The position numbers and the translations under genes were made by a program. Below are positions 17,000 to 24,728 of a stretch of 64,000 nt of DNA, piece by piece (positions within the stretch are counted from its first letter, which is position 1; every line of letters begins with the position of its first letter). The stretch lies in NCBI RefSeq assembly GCF_016765675.1, contig NZ_JAESWB010000233.1, positions 62,001 to 126,000 on the forward strand, read 5' to 3'. The notes under the pieces were generated by a model that saw only the letters and a program-made list of their open reading frames with translations, did not search any database and was not told the origin of the DNA. This DNA is from Neobacillus paridis (GTDB lineage: Bacteria > Bacillota > Bacilli > Bacillales > Cytobacillaceae).

Positions 17000-17226
17000 C
17001 TTCTTAAGCTTCCCAATTCTTCCACAAGAGCCTGCATTTCATTGGGGCTGAAGGAGTTTTTTCTTAGAACCATTTCATAAATTTCTTTAAGTTCTTCATA
17101 CATTTCTTCATTAAAGTGGGATGGCTTGATGGCTCCCAGGTTTAATACCTTTAATTTTTCTTTTATTTTTTCAATCATGTATTCGACATTTTCCGTTGTT
17201 TTCTGCGATAAATCCACGTCCGACAC
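16993..17226 (-). CDS. yfkK: DUF1128 family protein, YfkK-like
   Basis: 77 aa, acidic and helical. NVEYMIEKIKEKLKVLNLGA followed by IKPSHFNEEMYEELKEIYEMV and FSPNEMQALVEELGSLR matches B. subtilis YfkK (DUF1128). The function is unknown. It converges with map, as expected for the yfk region. GTGTCGGAC lies upstream, with AGGAGTG as RBS. Confidence 0.85.
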   Translation of the reverse strand: MSDVDLSQKTTENVEYMIEKIKEKLKVLNLGAIKPSHFNEEMYEELKEIYEMVLRKNSFSPNEMQALVEELGSLRRK

Positions 17227-17395
17227 TCCTTCAAGCTATTTGCTTTTATCTTTTCATGTTCATGGTATCCTGTCAATCAAAAACCTATTTCCCATTTCAT
17301 GTAGTAAAAATAGCCAGCCAAGACTTGCATCAAAAGCTGGTATGAAGCAAAATGAAAAGTAGGAAGATGTTTGAACAAGAAAGGAAAGAGTACAT

Positions 17396-17743
17396 ATGAA
17401 GAAAAATCAGTTTTGGAAAGGAATGTTACTTGGGGCAATTGCCGGTGGTGCGATTAGTTTGTTCGACAAAGATACTCGAGAAATCATGAAGGACAATGTC
17501 CAAAAATCAGCAAAGAATGTCTACAAGATTGTCAGACATCCAGGAGAGACGGCAGCGAAAATTAAATCAACGATCGAACAGGTGAGTGAAGACTTTTCAT
17601 ATATTGCCGAAAAGGTGGACGAATTTCGTGAATTAACACCGCAAGTTACTGAAATCATAAAGGAAACAAAGGATACTTTCACCAAGAGTGATGATTCTGA
17701 AGGCTTGGAAGACCTCCTCGAGGATAAAGTACCGAATGATTAA
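17396..17743 (+). CDS. YtxH-domain general-stress-type protein
   Basis: 115 aa. The N-terminus has a Gly-rich membrane helix (FWKGMLLGAIAGGAISLFDK) followed by a long amphipathic helix, the YtxH layout; the C-terminal tail is acidic. YtxH proteins are general-stress or membrane-associated proteins of unknown mechanism. It lies 23 bp upstream of the YihY gene, with which it probably forms an operon. Confidence 0.75.
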   Translation: MKKNQFWKGMLLGAIAGGAISLFDKDTREIMKDNVQKSAKNVYKIVRHPGETAAKIKSTIEQVSEDFSYIAEKVDEFRELTPQVTEIIKETKDTFTKSDDSEGLEDLLEDKVPND

Positions 17744-17766
17744 ATGATGAAGAAGGAGAGGTCAAG

Positions 17767-18603
17767 ATGGGGAATAATAGGAATGTTCGCTCCTCTTTCA
17801 TTCGATTAATGTGGCATCGAATTGGTGAAGATGATATCCCGGGATTAAGCGCTCAATTGGCCTATTATTTTCTTCTTTCTCTTTTCCCGCTTCTAATTGT
17901 TTTGTTTACATTGATCCCTTACATTCCGATTCCCCATCAGGATATCCTTGCTGTTATTCGCGAATTTGCCCCGGTCGACACGATGAAGTTTATTGAAAAA
18001 ACGACTGGGGAAATCATGAGTCATCGCAGCGGAGGCTTGCTTTCCTTCGGGATTATCGGGACCATTTGGTCGGCTTCTAATGGGATTAATGCGATTGTGA
18101 GAGCTTTTAATAAAGCCTATGATGTGAAGGAGAGCAGGTCATTCATTGTGGCCCGGGGAATGGCAATTCTCCTGACGGTTGGGATGATTTTCGTGTTCAT
18201 ATTCGCTTTAATTTTGCCGATTTTCGGGAAAGAAATTGGCATATTTGTCTTTACACAATTTGGCTATGTTGACTTGTTTATTAAGCTGTGGAATACCTTT
18301 AGCATCGTTGGCAGTGCCATTATTTTGTTTGTCATTTTTACCGGCTTGTATTGGATTGCACCGAATGTGAGGCTTCGCTGCCGCAGTGCTTTTCCTGGGG
18401 CTGCTTTTGCGACGGTCGGCTGGATTGTTTCCTCCTTTGGCCTTTCCTTTTATGTAGGCAACTTTAGTAATTATACGATTACTTACGGCAGTATTGGGGC
18501 TGTCATTGTGTTGATGATTTGGCTGTACATCTCCGCCTTTATCATTATTTTAGGTGGGGAAATTAACGCCTATTTCACTAAAAAAAACCGTTCCAACTGC
18601 TAA
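17767..18603 (+). CDS. yfkH: YihY/BrkB-family membrane protein, YfkH-like
   Basis: 278 aa with six hydrophobic helices. Family hallmarks are GLSAQLAYYFLLSLFPLLIV near the N-terminus, IWSASNGINAIVRAFNKAYD, and a C-terminal TYGSIGAVIVLMIWLYISAF followed by IIILGGEINA. B. subtilis YfkH is the counterpart in this neighbourhood. Once misannotated as RNase BN; the real role is unknown (envelope or transport). RBS AAGGAGAGG precedes the ATG. Confidence 0.9.
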   Translation: MGNNRNVRSSFIRLMWHRIGEDDIPGLSAQLAYYFLLSLFPLLIVLFTLIPYIPIPHQDILAVIREFAPVDTMKFIEKTTGEIMSHRSGGLLSFGIIGTIWSASNGINAIVRAFNKAYDVKESRSFIVARGMAILLTVGMIFVFIFALILPIFGKEIGIFVFTQFGYVDLFIKLWNTFSIVGSAIILFVIFTGLYWIAPNVRLRCRSAFPGAAFATVGWIVSSFGLSFYVGNFSNYTITYGSIGAVIVLMIWLYISAFIIILGGEINAYFTKKNRSNC

Positions 18604-18700
18604 TAGTTACCTTTATGAAAAAGGGTTATCTGTTCAAACTATGATTGTGGACGCGGTGCTTTTGCCGAAGTCCCTATGCATATACAGGGAGGTTTGGACG

Positions 18701-18805
18701 TTGACCAAGCATACAAAAAAAGATGGCGGGACGAAACAAAAAGGAAAAGGCAGTAAAGGGAACAAGACTTCCGGCTCCGCCAACGGCTCTAACGGTTATC
18801 ACTAA
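18701..18805 (+). CDS. 34-aa Lys/Gly/Ser-rich small protein
   Basis: TTG start with AGGGAGG (18686-18692) 8 nt upstream. The peptide is TKHTKKDGGTKQKGKGSKGN-like, hydrophilic and basic, ending in NGSNGYH. It ends just before a strong hairpin. Composition recalls minor small acid-soluble spore proteins, but no specific family can be named. A longer frame (from 18554) is not supported because it overlaps the yfkH end without an RBS. Confidence 0.4.
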   Translation: MTKHTKKDGGTKQKGKGSKGNKTSGSANGSNGYH

Positions 18806-18822
18806 GGAATATGAATGGCAAT

Positions 18823-18856
18823 AAGACCGGGGGAATTATTATTCCACCCGGTCTTC
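18823..18856. terminator. terminator hairpin
   Basis: AAGACCGGG...GGAAT pairs with ATTCC...CCCGGTCTT, a long imperfect stem that ends the yfkH/small-ORF unit. Confidence 0.75.
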
Positions 18857-18869
18857 AATTAGATAAACG

Positions 18870-19045
18870 TTTATTAAGCAACCTGGGCCGATCCGGCAGT
18901 GAGGAGAAGTCATCGGCAAATACCGAGGTCCTAATTCCACCGCTAAAGATCAAGCCCTATTCGATAATTGGTTAAACAACCACCAAATACCTAAGCAACC
19001 CCCAAATACCGAAATCCTAACCGATAAATAGCGATGGTACCCAAA
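18870..19045. repeat. degenerate short direct repeats
   Basis: CAACCACCAAATACCTAAG (18977) is followed 19 bp later by CAACCCCCAAATACC. CAAATACCGA with TCCTAA occurs at 18917 and 19003. The 200-bp gap next to pfeT otherwise contains no gene. Confidence 0.45.
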
Positions 19046-19051
19046 AAGAGC

Positions 19052-20977
19052 CTAATTCCTCAATAACCGCAAACTGTTAAGGATAACCAATATCGTACTG
19101 CCTTCATGTCCGATGACTCCAAACGGCAGGTCAATGAACTGAAAGAAATTAGACGAAATTAATAAAACGATGACGGAAATCGAGAAAATCACATTTTGTT
19201 TAATGATTCGGTTCATCCGTTGCGACAGGCTGACCGCTTCGGCAATCCGCGGCAGATCGTTTTTCATCAATACGACATCTGCTGTCTCAAGCGCGACATC
19301 TGTTCCTTCTCCCATCGCAATTCCGACATTGGCAATCGCCAGCGCCGGGGCATCATTTATGCCATCGCCGACCATCCCGACAGTTTGATATTTTGTTTTG
19401 AGTTGCCTTAGATGGTCTACTTTTGTTTCCGGCAGACATTCTGCAAAAAATTCGTCGACATGACTTTCGGACGCAATCGCCCGGGCTGTTTTTTCGCTGT
19501 CGCCTGTTAACATAACCGTTTGAATACCGTGCTTTTTCAACTGGTCAATGGCGACCTTTGTTTCTTCTCGAACAACATCCTTTAGGGCGATTATCGCACT
19601 CGTCTCGCCGTTGATTTCGATATAAACGAGTGTATTCCCTTGGCTGGCCAGTTCTTTTGCTCTCACATCTCCAGGATCAGCGGCATTTTCGGCAGTTTCC
19701 CGGCCAACAAAGGCAGCTTTACCAATTTTCCATTGCTCTCCAGCGATTTCTGCTTTGATTCCCCAGCCTGGTACATCTTCCAAACTATCGGGATGTAAAA
19801 GGTCCTTTCCAGTCGTTTGTTTGGCATATTTCACAATGGCCTGTGCCAGCGGGTGATTAGAATGATTTTCAATCGAAGCTGCTTTCCATATGAGCGTATC
19901 CTGATCAAGCCCGTTTTTGACAATGACTTCTGTTACTTCCGGTTTTCCTTTTGTTAGCGTGCCTGTCTTATCAAAGGCAATCGCTCCTAAATGGCTTAAA
20001 TTTTCCAAGTGAACGCCGCCCTTAAATAAAATGCCGTGGCGTGCCCCGTTGGAAATAGCAGAAAGAGTTGCTGGCATAATCGAGGCAACAAGAGCACAAG
20101 GCGATGCAACGACCAACAGAATCATCGCGCGATAAAATGATTCATGCCAGCTCCAGCCTAAGAGAAAGTGCGGCAGGAAAAACATCGCGATGACTACAAG
20201 AAGAACAATCTTTACGTAAGTTCCTTCAAAGCGTTCAATAAACTGCTGTGATGGTGATTTTTCACTTTGTGCAGACTGCACAAGCTGAATGATTTTTTGA
20301 AACAATGTATCATTGCTGGCTTTTGTTACTTGAACGGTGATGGAACCGGACAAATTGACCGTTCCCGCAAATACTTCATCTTCGTTTCCTTTAGAGACCG
20401 GCATTGATTCCCCGGTAATTGCCGCCTCATCAATATTGGTGCGCCCCTTTATAATGACTCCGTCAGCCGGAACGCGTTCGCCTGGTTTAATTAAAATATG
20501 GTCACCAACCCGCAATTCGGAAACGGCTACCTTTTTTTCAATACCATTTATCAAGAGCAGGGCTTCTTCGGGCTGAAGCTCCATAAGTGAAGAGATCTCC
20601 TTATGGCTTTTGTTCATCGTATAGGTTTCAAGGGCACCGCTGACGGCAAAAATAAAAATTAATATCGCTCCTTCTGTCCAGTACCCGATAATGGCTGATC
20701 CAACTGCTGCAAATATCATCAACATTTCTACATTTAAATCTTTGTTTTCATAGGTGGCCTCAATACCTTCCTTGGCTTTGAAAAATCCACCAATGACAAA
20801 GGCCAGTAAATAAGCAATAATGGAATCTGCTTCCTGGTTATATTGATCAAAAAGCCACCCCACGGCAATCAATACTCCGCTTAATCCTGCTGCAATCAGT
20901 TCGACATGCGGTTTTACTTTATCAATAAAGCTAATCTTTTGAATCCCCTTAGCTATAGTCTTCGCTTCAGACCCCAT
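19052..20977 (-). CDS. pfeT: P1B4-type metal-efflux ATPase, PfeT/ZosA-like
   Basis: 641 aa. The ATG at 20977 is preceded by AAGGAGGGAG. There is no N-terminal heavy-metal-binding domain. The actuator motif ITGESMPV, the phosphorylation motif FDKTGTLTKGKPEVTE and the hinge GMVGDGINDAPALA are present. The membrane metal site reads VVASPCALVASIMP, that is SPC rather than CPC, the P1B4 hallmark. B. subtilis PfeT (formerly ZosA) exports Fe(II) and is under PerR and Fur control. Fur-like boxes upstream support an iron role over zinc or cadmium. Confidence 0.85.
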   Translation of the reverse strand: MGSEAKTIAKGIQKISFIDKVKPHVELIAAGLSGVLIAVGWLFDQYNQEADSIIAYLLAFVIGGFFKAKEGIEATYENKDLNVEMLMIFAAVGSAIIGYWTEGAILIFIFAVSGALETYTMNKSHKEISSLMELQPEEALLLINGIEKKVAVSELRVGDHILIKPGERVPADGVIIKGRTNIDEAAITGESMPVSKGNEDEVFAGTVNLSGSITVQVTKASNDTLFQKIIQLVQSAQSEKSPSQQFIERFEGTYVKIVLLVVIAMFFLPHFLLGWSWHESFYRAMILLVVASPCALVASIMPATLSAISNGARHGILFKGGVHLENLSHLGAIAFDKTGTLTKGKPEVTEVIVKNGLDQDTLIWKAASIENHSNHPLAQAIVKYAKQTTGKDLLHPDSLEDVPGWGIKAEIAGEQWKIGKAAFVGRETAENAADPGDVRAKELASQGNTLVYIEINGETSAIIALKDVVREETKVAIDQLKKHGIQTVMLTGDSEKTARAIASESHVDEFFAECLPETKVDHLRQLKTKYQTVGMVGDGINDAPALAIANVGIAMGEGTDVALETADVVLMKNDLPRIAEAVSLSQRMNRIIKQNVIFSISVIVLLISSNFFQFIDLPFGVIGHEGSTILVILNSLRLLRN

Positions 20978-21000
20978 TTGTTTCTCCCTCCTTGAACCCA

Positions 21001-21029
21001 ATTATAGCGTAAGAAAAAAATTCAGTCAA
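21001..21029 (-). promoter_or_regulatory. sigma-A promoter of pfeT
   Basis: Minus-strand TTGACT (plus 21024-21029), a 17-bp spacer, TATAAT (plus 21001-21006). The 5' leader would be very short. Confidence 0.8.
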
Positions 21030-21056
21030 TTTTAATTGATAAAATTTATTTATAAT

Positions 21057-21071
21057 TGAGAATGATATTCA
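21057..21071. promoter_or_regulatory. Fur-like box upstream of pfeT promoter
   Basis: TGAGAATGATATTCA matches the 7-1-7 Fur consensus TGATAATnATTATCA at 12 of the 14 fixed positions or nearly so. It sits 28 bp upstream of the pfeT -35, where an activator would bind. Confidence 0.55.
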
Positions 21072-21111
21072 AGTACATTCCCATTACTTCAATAAGTTTG
21101 TTGTCCTAGAT

Positions 21112-21126
21112 TGATAATAATTATTA
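21112..21126. promoter_or_regulatory. second Fur/PerR-like box
   Basis: TGATAATAATTATTA differs from the Fur 7-1-7 consensus at one position and from the PerR box (TTATAATnATTATAA) at two. It lies about 85 bp upstream of the pfeT -35. Confidence 0.55.
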
Positions 21127-21197
21127 ACTAAAAATTTATATTTTGACGAAGGGATTGATAAGAATAATCAACCTCACTACTTCCTAAAAAACATGAA

Positions 21198-21227
21198 AGC
21201 TGTCATCCAAAGATGACAGCGTTTTTT
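21198..21227. terminator. intergenic terminator hairpin
   Basis: GCTGTCATC (21198-21206) / GATGACAGC (21211-21219) then GTTTTTT on the plus strand; the minus side is less U-rich. It may end the minus-strand MFS remnant, or a short plus-strand transcript starting near the Fur-like box. Confidence 0.7.
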
Positions 21228-21293
21228 CAAAAATAATTTATTCGGTTTTCTTTTCCTGCTATTCATTGTATGCATAAGCTGTGAATTTGCTGC

Positions 21294-21500
21294 TTATATT
21301 GAGTGGTTTTGTTTGGCTAACAGATGTGGTTTTTTTCTAAAGATAAAAATAAGAAAGGATATAGATAAAAGAATCGTGCTAATACTATAATAGAAGCTCA
21401 CATGCTGAAGATCTTTAATGAATAAACTGCTGATTATTGGTCCGCATAAGCTGCCAAAGCTGAAAAAAATGCTGCAAAATAATTCTTCCATGGTGGTAAC
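21294..21500 (-). pseudogene. 3' remnant of an MFS transporter (yfkF position)
   Basis: The last 65 or so codons read as two hydrophobic helices: FGSLCGPIISSLFIKDLQHV and a second, ending in FRKKPHLLAKQNHSI, typical of TM11-12 and the tail of an MFS carrier. The upstream part of the frame is not transporter-like and runs antisense into chaA. B. subtilis has the MFS gene yfkF next to yfkE/chaA, so this looks like a decayed yfkF. Confidence 0.55.
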
Positions 21501-21681
21501 GGGAATAACCCAGATTTGCAAGAAAAATGTTGTCTTGGCAATTATTTTAATGATAATCTTTTTTTGGATAAAAAAGTGCAGAGAGCACAACTCATGAATG
21601 GGGAAATGAAGTTGGGGCTGTACGAGTTTTCTGACTGGTAAATATGATTTATAGATAGAAATCAATTTGGAGGTTACTTTA

Positions 21682-22737
21682 GTGACAAATAAGATTTTTA
21701 TGCTGATGACATTTATCGGGGTTCCGGTTTCTGTTATCGGCACATTCATGAACTGGCCAAGTATTCTTTTATTTATTCTTTATTGTTTAACGATTATTGC
21801 CCTGTCAAGCTATATGGGGAGGGCCACGGAAAGTCTGGCAATTGTCGCCGGGCCGCGGATTGGCGGGCTGTTAAATGCGACGTTTGGAAATGCCGTTGAA
21901 TTAATTATTTCCCTTTTTTCCTTAAAAGCCGGACTTGTAGGGGTTGTCTTGGCCTCTTTAACAGGTTCTGTGTTAGGAAACCTGCTGCTCGTGGCCGGGC
22001 TATCATTCTTTGTCGGCGGGTTGAAATTTAAACGGCAGAAATTCAATGTGTTTGATGCCCGTCATAATTCCGGGCTGTTAATGTTTGCGATTATTGTTGC
22101 CTTTGTCATTCCAGAAGTGTTTTCCATGCATATGAACGATCCAAAGAAATTAACATTGAGCATTGGTATTTCCGTTACGTTAATTGTGTTATATTTAGCG
22201 GCCTTGCTTTTCAAACTAGTCACCCACCGTGGAGTATATCAGAGTGATGCATTAAGTGAGCACCATGATGAGGAGCCGGAATGGGGGATTGGCAGAGCTG
22301 TTTTCGTTTTATTAATTGCGACCTTGGCAGTTGCTTATATTTCGGAACATCTTGTCCATACATTTGAATATGTCGCCGAATCGTTCGGCTGGTCCGAGCT
22401 GTTTATCGGGATTATCATTGTAGCGATTGTCGGTAATGCAGCAGAACATGCTTCTGCCGTTATGATGGCCGTGAAAAACAAAATGGATGTCGCCGTTGAA
22501 ATTGCCATCGGCTCGACACTTCAGATAGCGATGTTTGTCGCCCCTGTACTTGTTCTAGTTTCCTTGTTGTTTGAGAAATCGATGCCGCTGTTATTTACCT
22601 GGCAGGAACTGATCGCGATGGCATCATCCGTGCTTCTAATGGTTGTCATCTCCAACGATGGCGAAACCAACTGGTTTGAGGGCTTGACCCTAATAGCTGC
22701 GTACATCATTATGGGGATTGGATTCTATCTCCTATGA
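21682..22737 (+). CDS. chaA: Ca2+/H+ antiporter, CAX family (YfkE/ChaA)
   Basis: 351 aa from a GTG at 21682, the same length as B. subtilis YfkE. The TTGGAGG RBS at 21667-21673 would be coding if the longer frame were used. Two inverted halves each carry the cation-binding signature: NATFGNAVELIISLFSLKAG and VAIVGNAAEHASAVMMAVKN. An acidic loop (HHDEEPEW) joins them. It exchanges cytosolic Ca2+ for H+. Confidence 0.95.
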   Translation: MTNKIFMLMTFIGVPVSVIGTFMNWPSILLFILYCLTIIALSSYMGRATESLAIVAGPRIGGLLNATFGNAVELIISLFSLKAGLVGVVLASLTGSVLGNLLLVAGLSFFVGGLKFKRQKFNVFDARHNSGLLMFAIIVAFVIPEVFSMHMNDPKKLTLSIGISVTLIVLYLAALLFKLVTHRGVYQSDALSEHHDEEPEWGIGRAVFVLLIATLAVAYISEHLVHTFEYVAESFGWSELFIGIIIVAIVGNAAEHASAVMMAVKNKMDVAVEIAIGSTLQIAMFVAPVLVLVSLLFEKSMPLLFTWQELIAMASSVLLMVVISNDGETNWFEGLTLIAAYIIMGIGFYLL

Positions 22738-22751
22738 TGATGTGGGCAAAC

Positions 22752-22796
22752 AAAAAAGACTCTATATCGTCGTAAGGCGATTTAAGAGTCTTTTTA
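22752..22796 (+). terminator. terminator of chaA
   Basis: AAAGACTC (22755-22762) / GAGTCTTT (22786-22793) with an inner ATCG/CGAT helix, then TTTTT. Confidence 0.85.
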
Positions 22797-22797
22797 C

Positions 22798-23207
22798 TTT
22801 CATTTTACCATGTACGTTTACTTTTTTCCGGGATTAAATCAATCGCTTTTATATGGGACCATCAATCACCAACCTTCATGTTATGTTATACACAAGCCAA
22901 ACACGAGAGTTGACAGCATAAAGAAAAGTATTCCTACCTCCTTATGAATTATCGATCATCTGGTTAGTCGATTGATTGCAGCCCTCCTTTTTTGAAAGGT
23001 TAACTACATTATAAATCTTAATTGTAGTTTTGTAAACATTCTGATTATTATATTTTTGTTACTTTAAACACTTTGACAAATGGATACCTGGATGTTTATT
23101 TGAAAAATTCTTTTCCAAACTTGCCCTGGGAAATGGATAATATTTATCTTCTTCGAAAAAACTACTAGCAAACGTGTTTACGCTATTAATGAAAGGAGTT
23201 TCACCCA
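22798..23207. other. gene-free stretch upstream of yfkD with a dyad
   Basis: No supported gene in 410 bp. An inverted repeat AACTACA (23002-23008) / TGTAGTT (23023-23029) surrounds a TTATAAAT stretch and could be an operator. Two minus-strand GGAGG sites (near 22950 and 22983) face only very short frames (a 12-codon MLSTLVFGLCIT near 22906-22930), so no gene is called. Confidence 0.3.
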
Positions 23208-24014
23208 GTGAGAAAATCGTTTGCTGTCCTGATGACATTGCTTTTTATGCTAATAACACCTGCTGCTCAGGCAGAAAAAGCCCCTATAAAGAAGGAACCA
23301 GGAAAATATCAAATTCCTGCGTCCGTTCGCAGTATTACAAAGGAAAATACCTACCCGAATTCCACTCAGGACCTGCCCTATTTGCAGCCAAGTGATTTAA
23401 CAAAAAAATTAATCAACTCATCGAATGTAAAAATTGAAAATCCTGATTTAATCCGGATGCTGAATGAGTCAACCATAAACGGGACTCCATTTGCCATCGG
23501 TTACCGGGCGATCATCTTTCTGGGGCAGTGGGCCTTAAACTACGAATCAGCTGAAACCTCACCAAATTGGGAGTATCAAAAAATAAATACCAATTACTAT
23601 GACAACCGTGGCGGCAATTCGCCATATCGAATCAAGTATGTCCAGGAATCACAGAAAATTGTTCGCGGCGGTTTGACAGCAAAAATTCCAAATGCCGAAG
23701 AAGTGAAAAAAATGATGCTGCTAAAAGCAATGAAAAAGACCAATCTTCCCTTATCCTTTGATGCGGTCATTGGCGCCGGCACGAAAAATGACCATTATTA
23801 CAACATTCCAGCGAAGCGCTTGGGCTATCTTTACGCTTATGCCCCGGCCATCAGTGAAAAAGGGAAAGTAACATACGGCGAGGTCTATTTAATGCTGAAA
23901 GGCAATCGCAAATTCATCGTCATTAAAAATGTTACCTCGCAAGGAATCGGCGCTTGGATTCCTGTACAGGATTACGTTTCCTTTGGTTTTGTTGCATCTG
24001 AGCGACCGAGATAA
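23208..24014 (+). CDS. yfkD: YfkD-family secreted/membrane-associated protein
   Basis: 268 aa with an N-terminal signal peptide (SFAVLMTLLFMLITPAAQA). GTG start behind AAAGGAG (23191-23197). The body contains ALNYESAETSPNWEYQKINT, NYYDNRGG and KLINSSNV, matching the YfkD family found next to chaA in B. subtilis. The function is not established. It ends at a strong terminator. Confidence 0.85.
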   Translation: MRKSFAVLMTLLFMLITPAAQAEKAPIKKEPGKYQIPASVRSITKENTYPNSTQDLPYLQPSDLTKKLINSSNVKIENPDLIRMLNESTINGTPFAIGYRAIIFLGQWALNYESAETSPNWEYQKINTNYYDNRGGNSPYRIKYVQESQKIVRGGLTAKIPNAEEVKKMMLLKAMKKTNLPLSFDAVIGAGTKNDHYYNIPAKRLGYLYAYAPAISEKGKVTYGEVYLMLKGNRKFIVIKNVTSQGIGAWIPVQDYVSFGFVASERPR

Positions 24015-24031
24015 AAGGGCGCGCAGCCGGG

Positions 24032-24066
24032 GACTCCCATGTAGGAATGCGGGAGTCTTTTATTTT
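24032..24066 (+). terminator. terminator of yfkD
   Basis: GACTCCC (24032-24038) / GGGAGTC (24051-24057) followed by TTTTATTTTTT. Confidence 0.85.
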
Positions 24067-24147
24067 TTCAAAATTTCGCAGGGGATAACATTGCCAAAGC
24101 CCGGAAAATTAGGTAGGATGATAACGGTTAGAAAGGAGAGTGGAGAG

Positions 24148-24345
24148 ATGGGCAGTCCGACCTTTGATAAGAATTCTCAACTAAACTTTTTAAAGCAGCG
24201 ATTAAATATGTTTATCGAAGTATTGGATGCAATTGATCCGGAAGAAACGGATCTTAATGATATTGATCGTTTAATTGCCATCGTTGACGAAATGGAATCA
24301 AAATGCCGTGAGTTTAAAAATCGTGACGTCAAGGAGCCTGTTTAA
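24148..24345 (+). CDS. SE1561-family small protein
   Basis: 65 aa from ATG 24148 with AAAGGAGAG (24132-24140). QLNFLKQRLNMFIEVLDAID and DLNDIDRLIAIVDEMESK form two acidic helices characteristic of the SE1561 family. The function is unknown. The longer overlapping frame from 23929 runs antisense-like through yfkD and is rejected. Confidence 0.7.
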   Translation: MGSPTFDKNSQLNFLKQRLNMFIEVLDAIDPEETDLNDIDRLIAIVDEMESKCREFKNRDVKEPV

Positions 24346-24363
24346 TAGAGCAGGCTTTTTTTG
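24335..24363 (+). terminator. terminator overlapping the SE1561-family stop
   Basis: AGCCTG (24335-24340) / CAGGCT (24351-24356) then TTTTTTT. The 5' arm lies within the last codons. Confidence 0.8.
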
Positions 24364-24366
24364 ACT

Positions 24367-24430
24367 AGGAAAGCATAAATTCAGTTACGCCTCATGAACC
24401 GCCTTAACGGACTCGCCAATTGGCGAGTTG
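24367..24430. repeat. dispersed repeat, copy B (inverse of 13877-13931)
   Basis: TTACGCCTCATGAACCGCC followed by ACTCGCCAATTGGCGAGT is the reverse complement of copy A with a few substitutions. Its outer end AAAGCATAAATTCA also resembles sequences at 53858 and 60195. Confidence 0.75.
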
Positions 24431-24631
24431 TCATCTATTGAAAAAGAAGGGAATTGTCCCGCTCCACATTGAACGCATCACTAGAACAAGTGTCACACAA
24501 AGACCGGGTGCTGGCCTTGTAAGGTGCTACCCTCTTAGGAACGCTGCCAAAAGAATGAGCTTCTGCTTTGCTTGTCACGAAAACATCGCCCCTTTTCTAA
24601 CTGTCCCTTGTAATCGATTGCAGCCAAATCC

Positions 24632-24660
24632 TTTAAATAAACTGCTTATAGGAGTATAAT
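24632..24660 (+). promoter_or_regulatory. promoter of the fumarase gene
   Basis: TTTAAA (24632-24637), 17-bp spacer, TATAAT (24655-24660), about 70 bp before the start codon. The rest of the gap 24431-24631 shows no gene. Confidence 0.5.
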
Positions 24661-24728
24661 TAAAGCGGTTAAATAATTGCAATATTTTTAATAAAGATTG
24701 TAAGAACAAAGGGAAGGGGAACAGATTC

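Noticed and set aside
19052-20977. Cadmium/zinc CadA-type ATPase
   Set aside because: The membrane motif is SPC, not CPC, and there is no N-terminal metal-binding domain; PfeT/P1B4 fits better.
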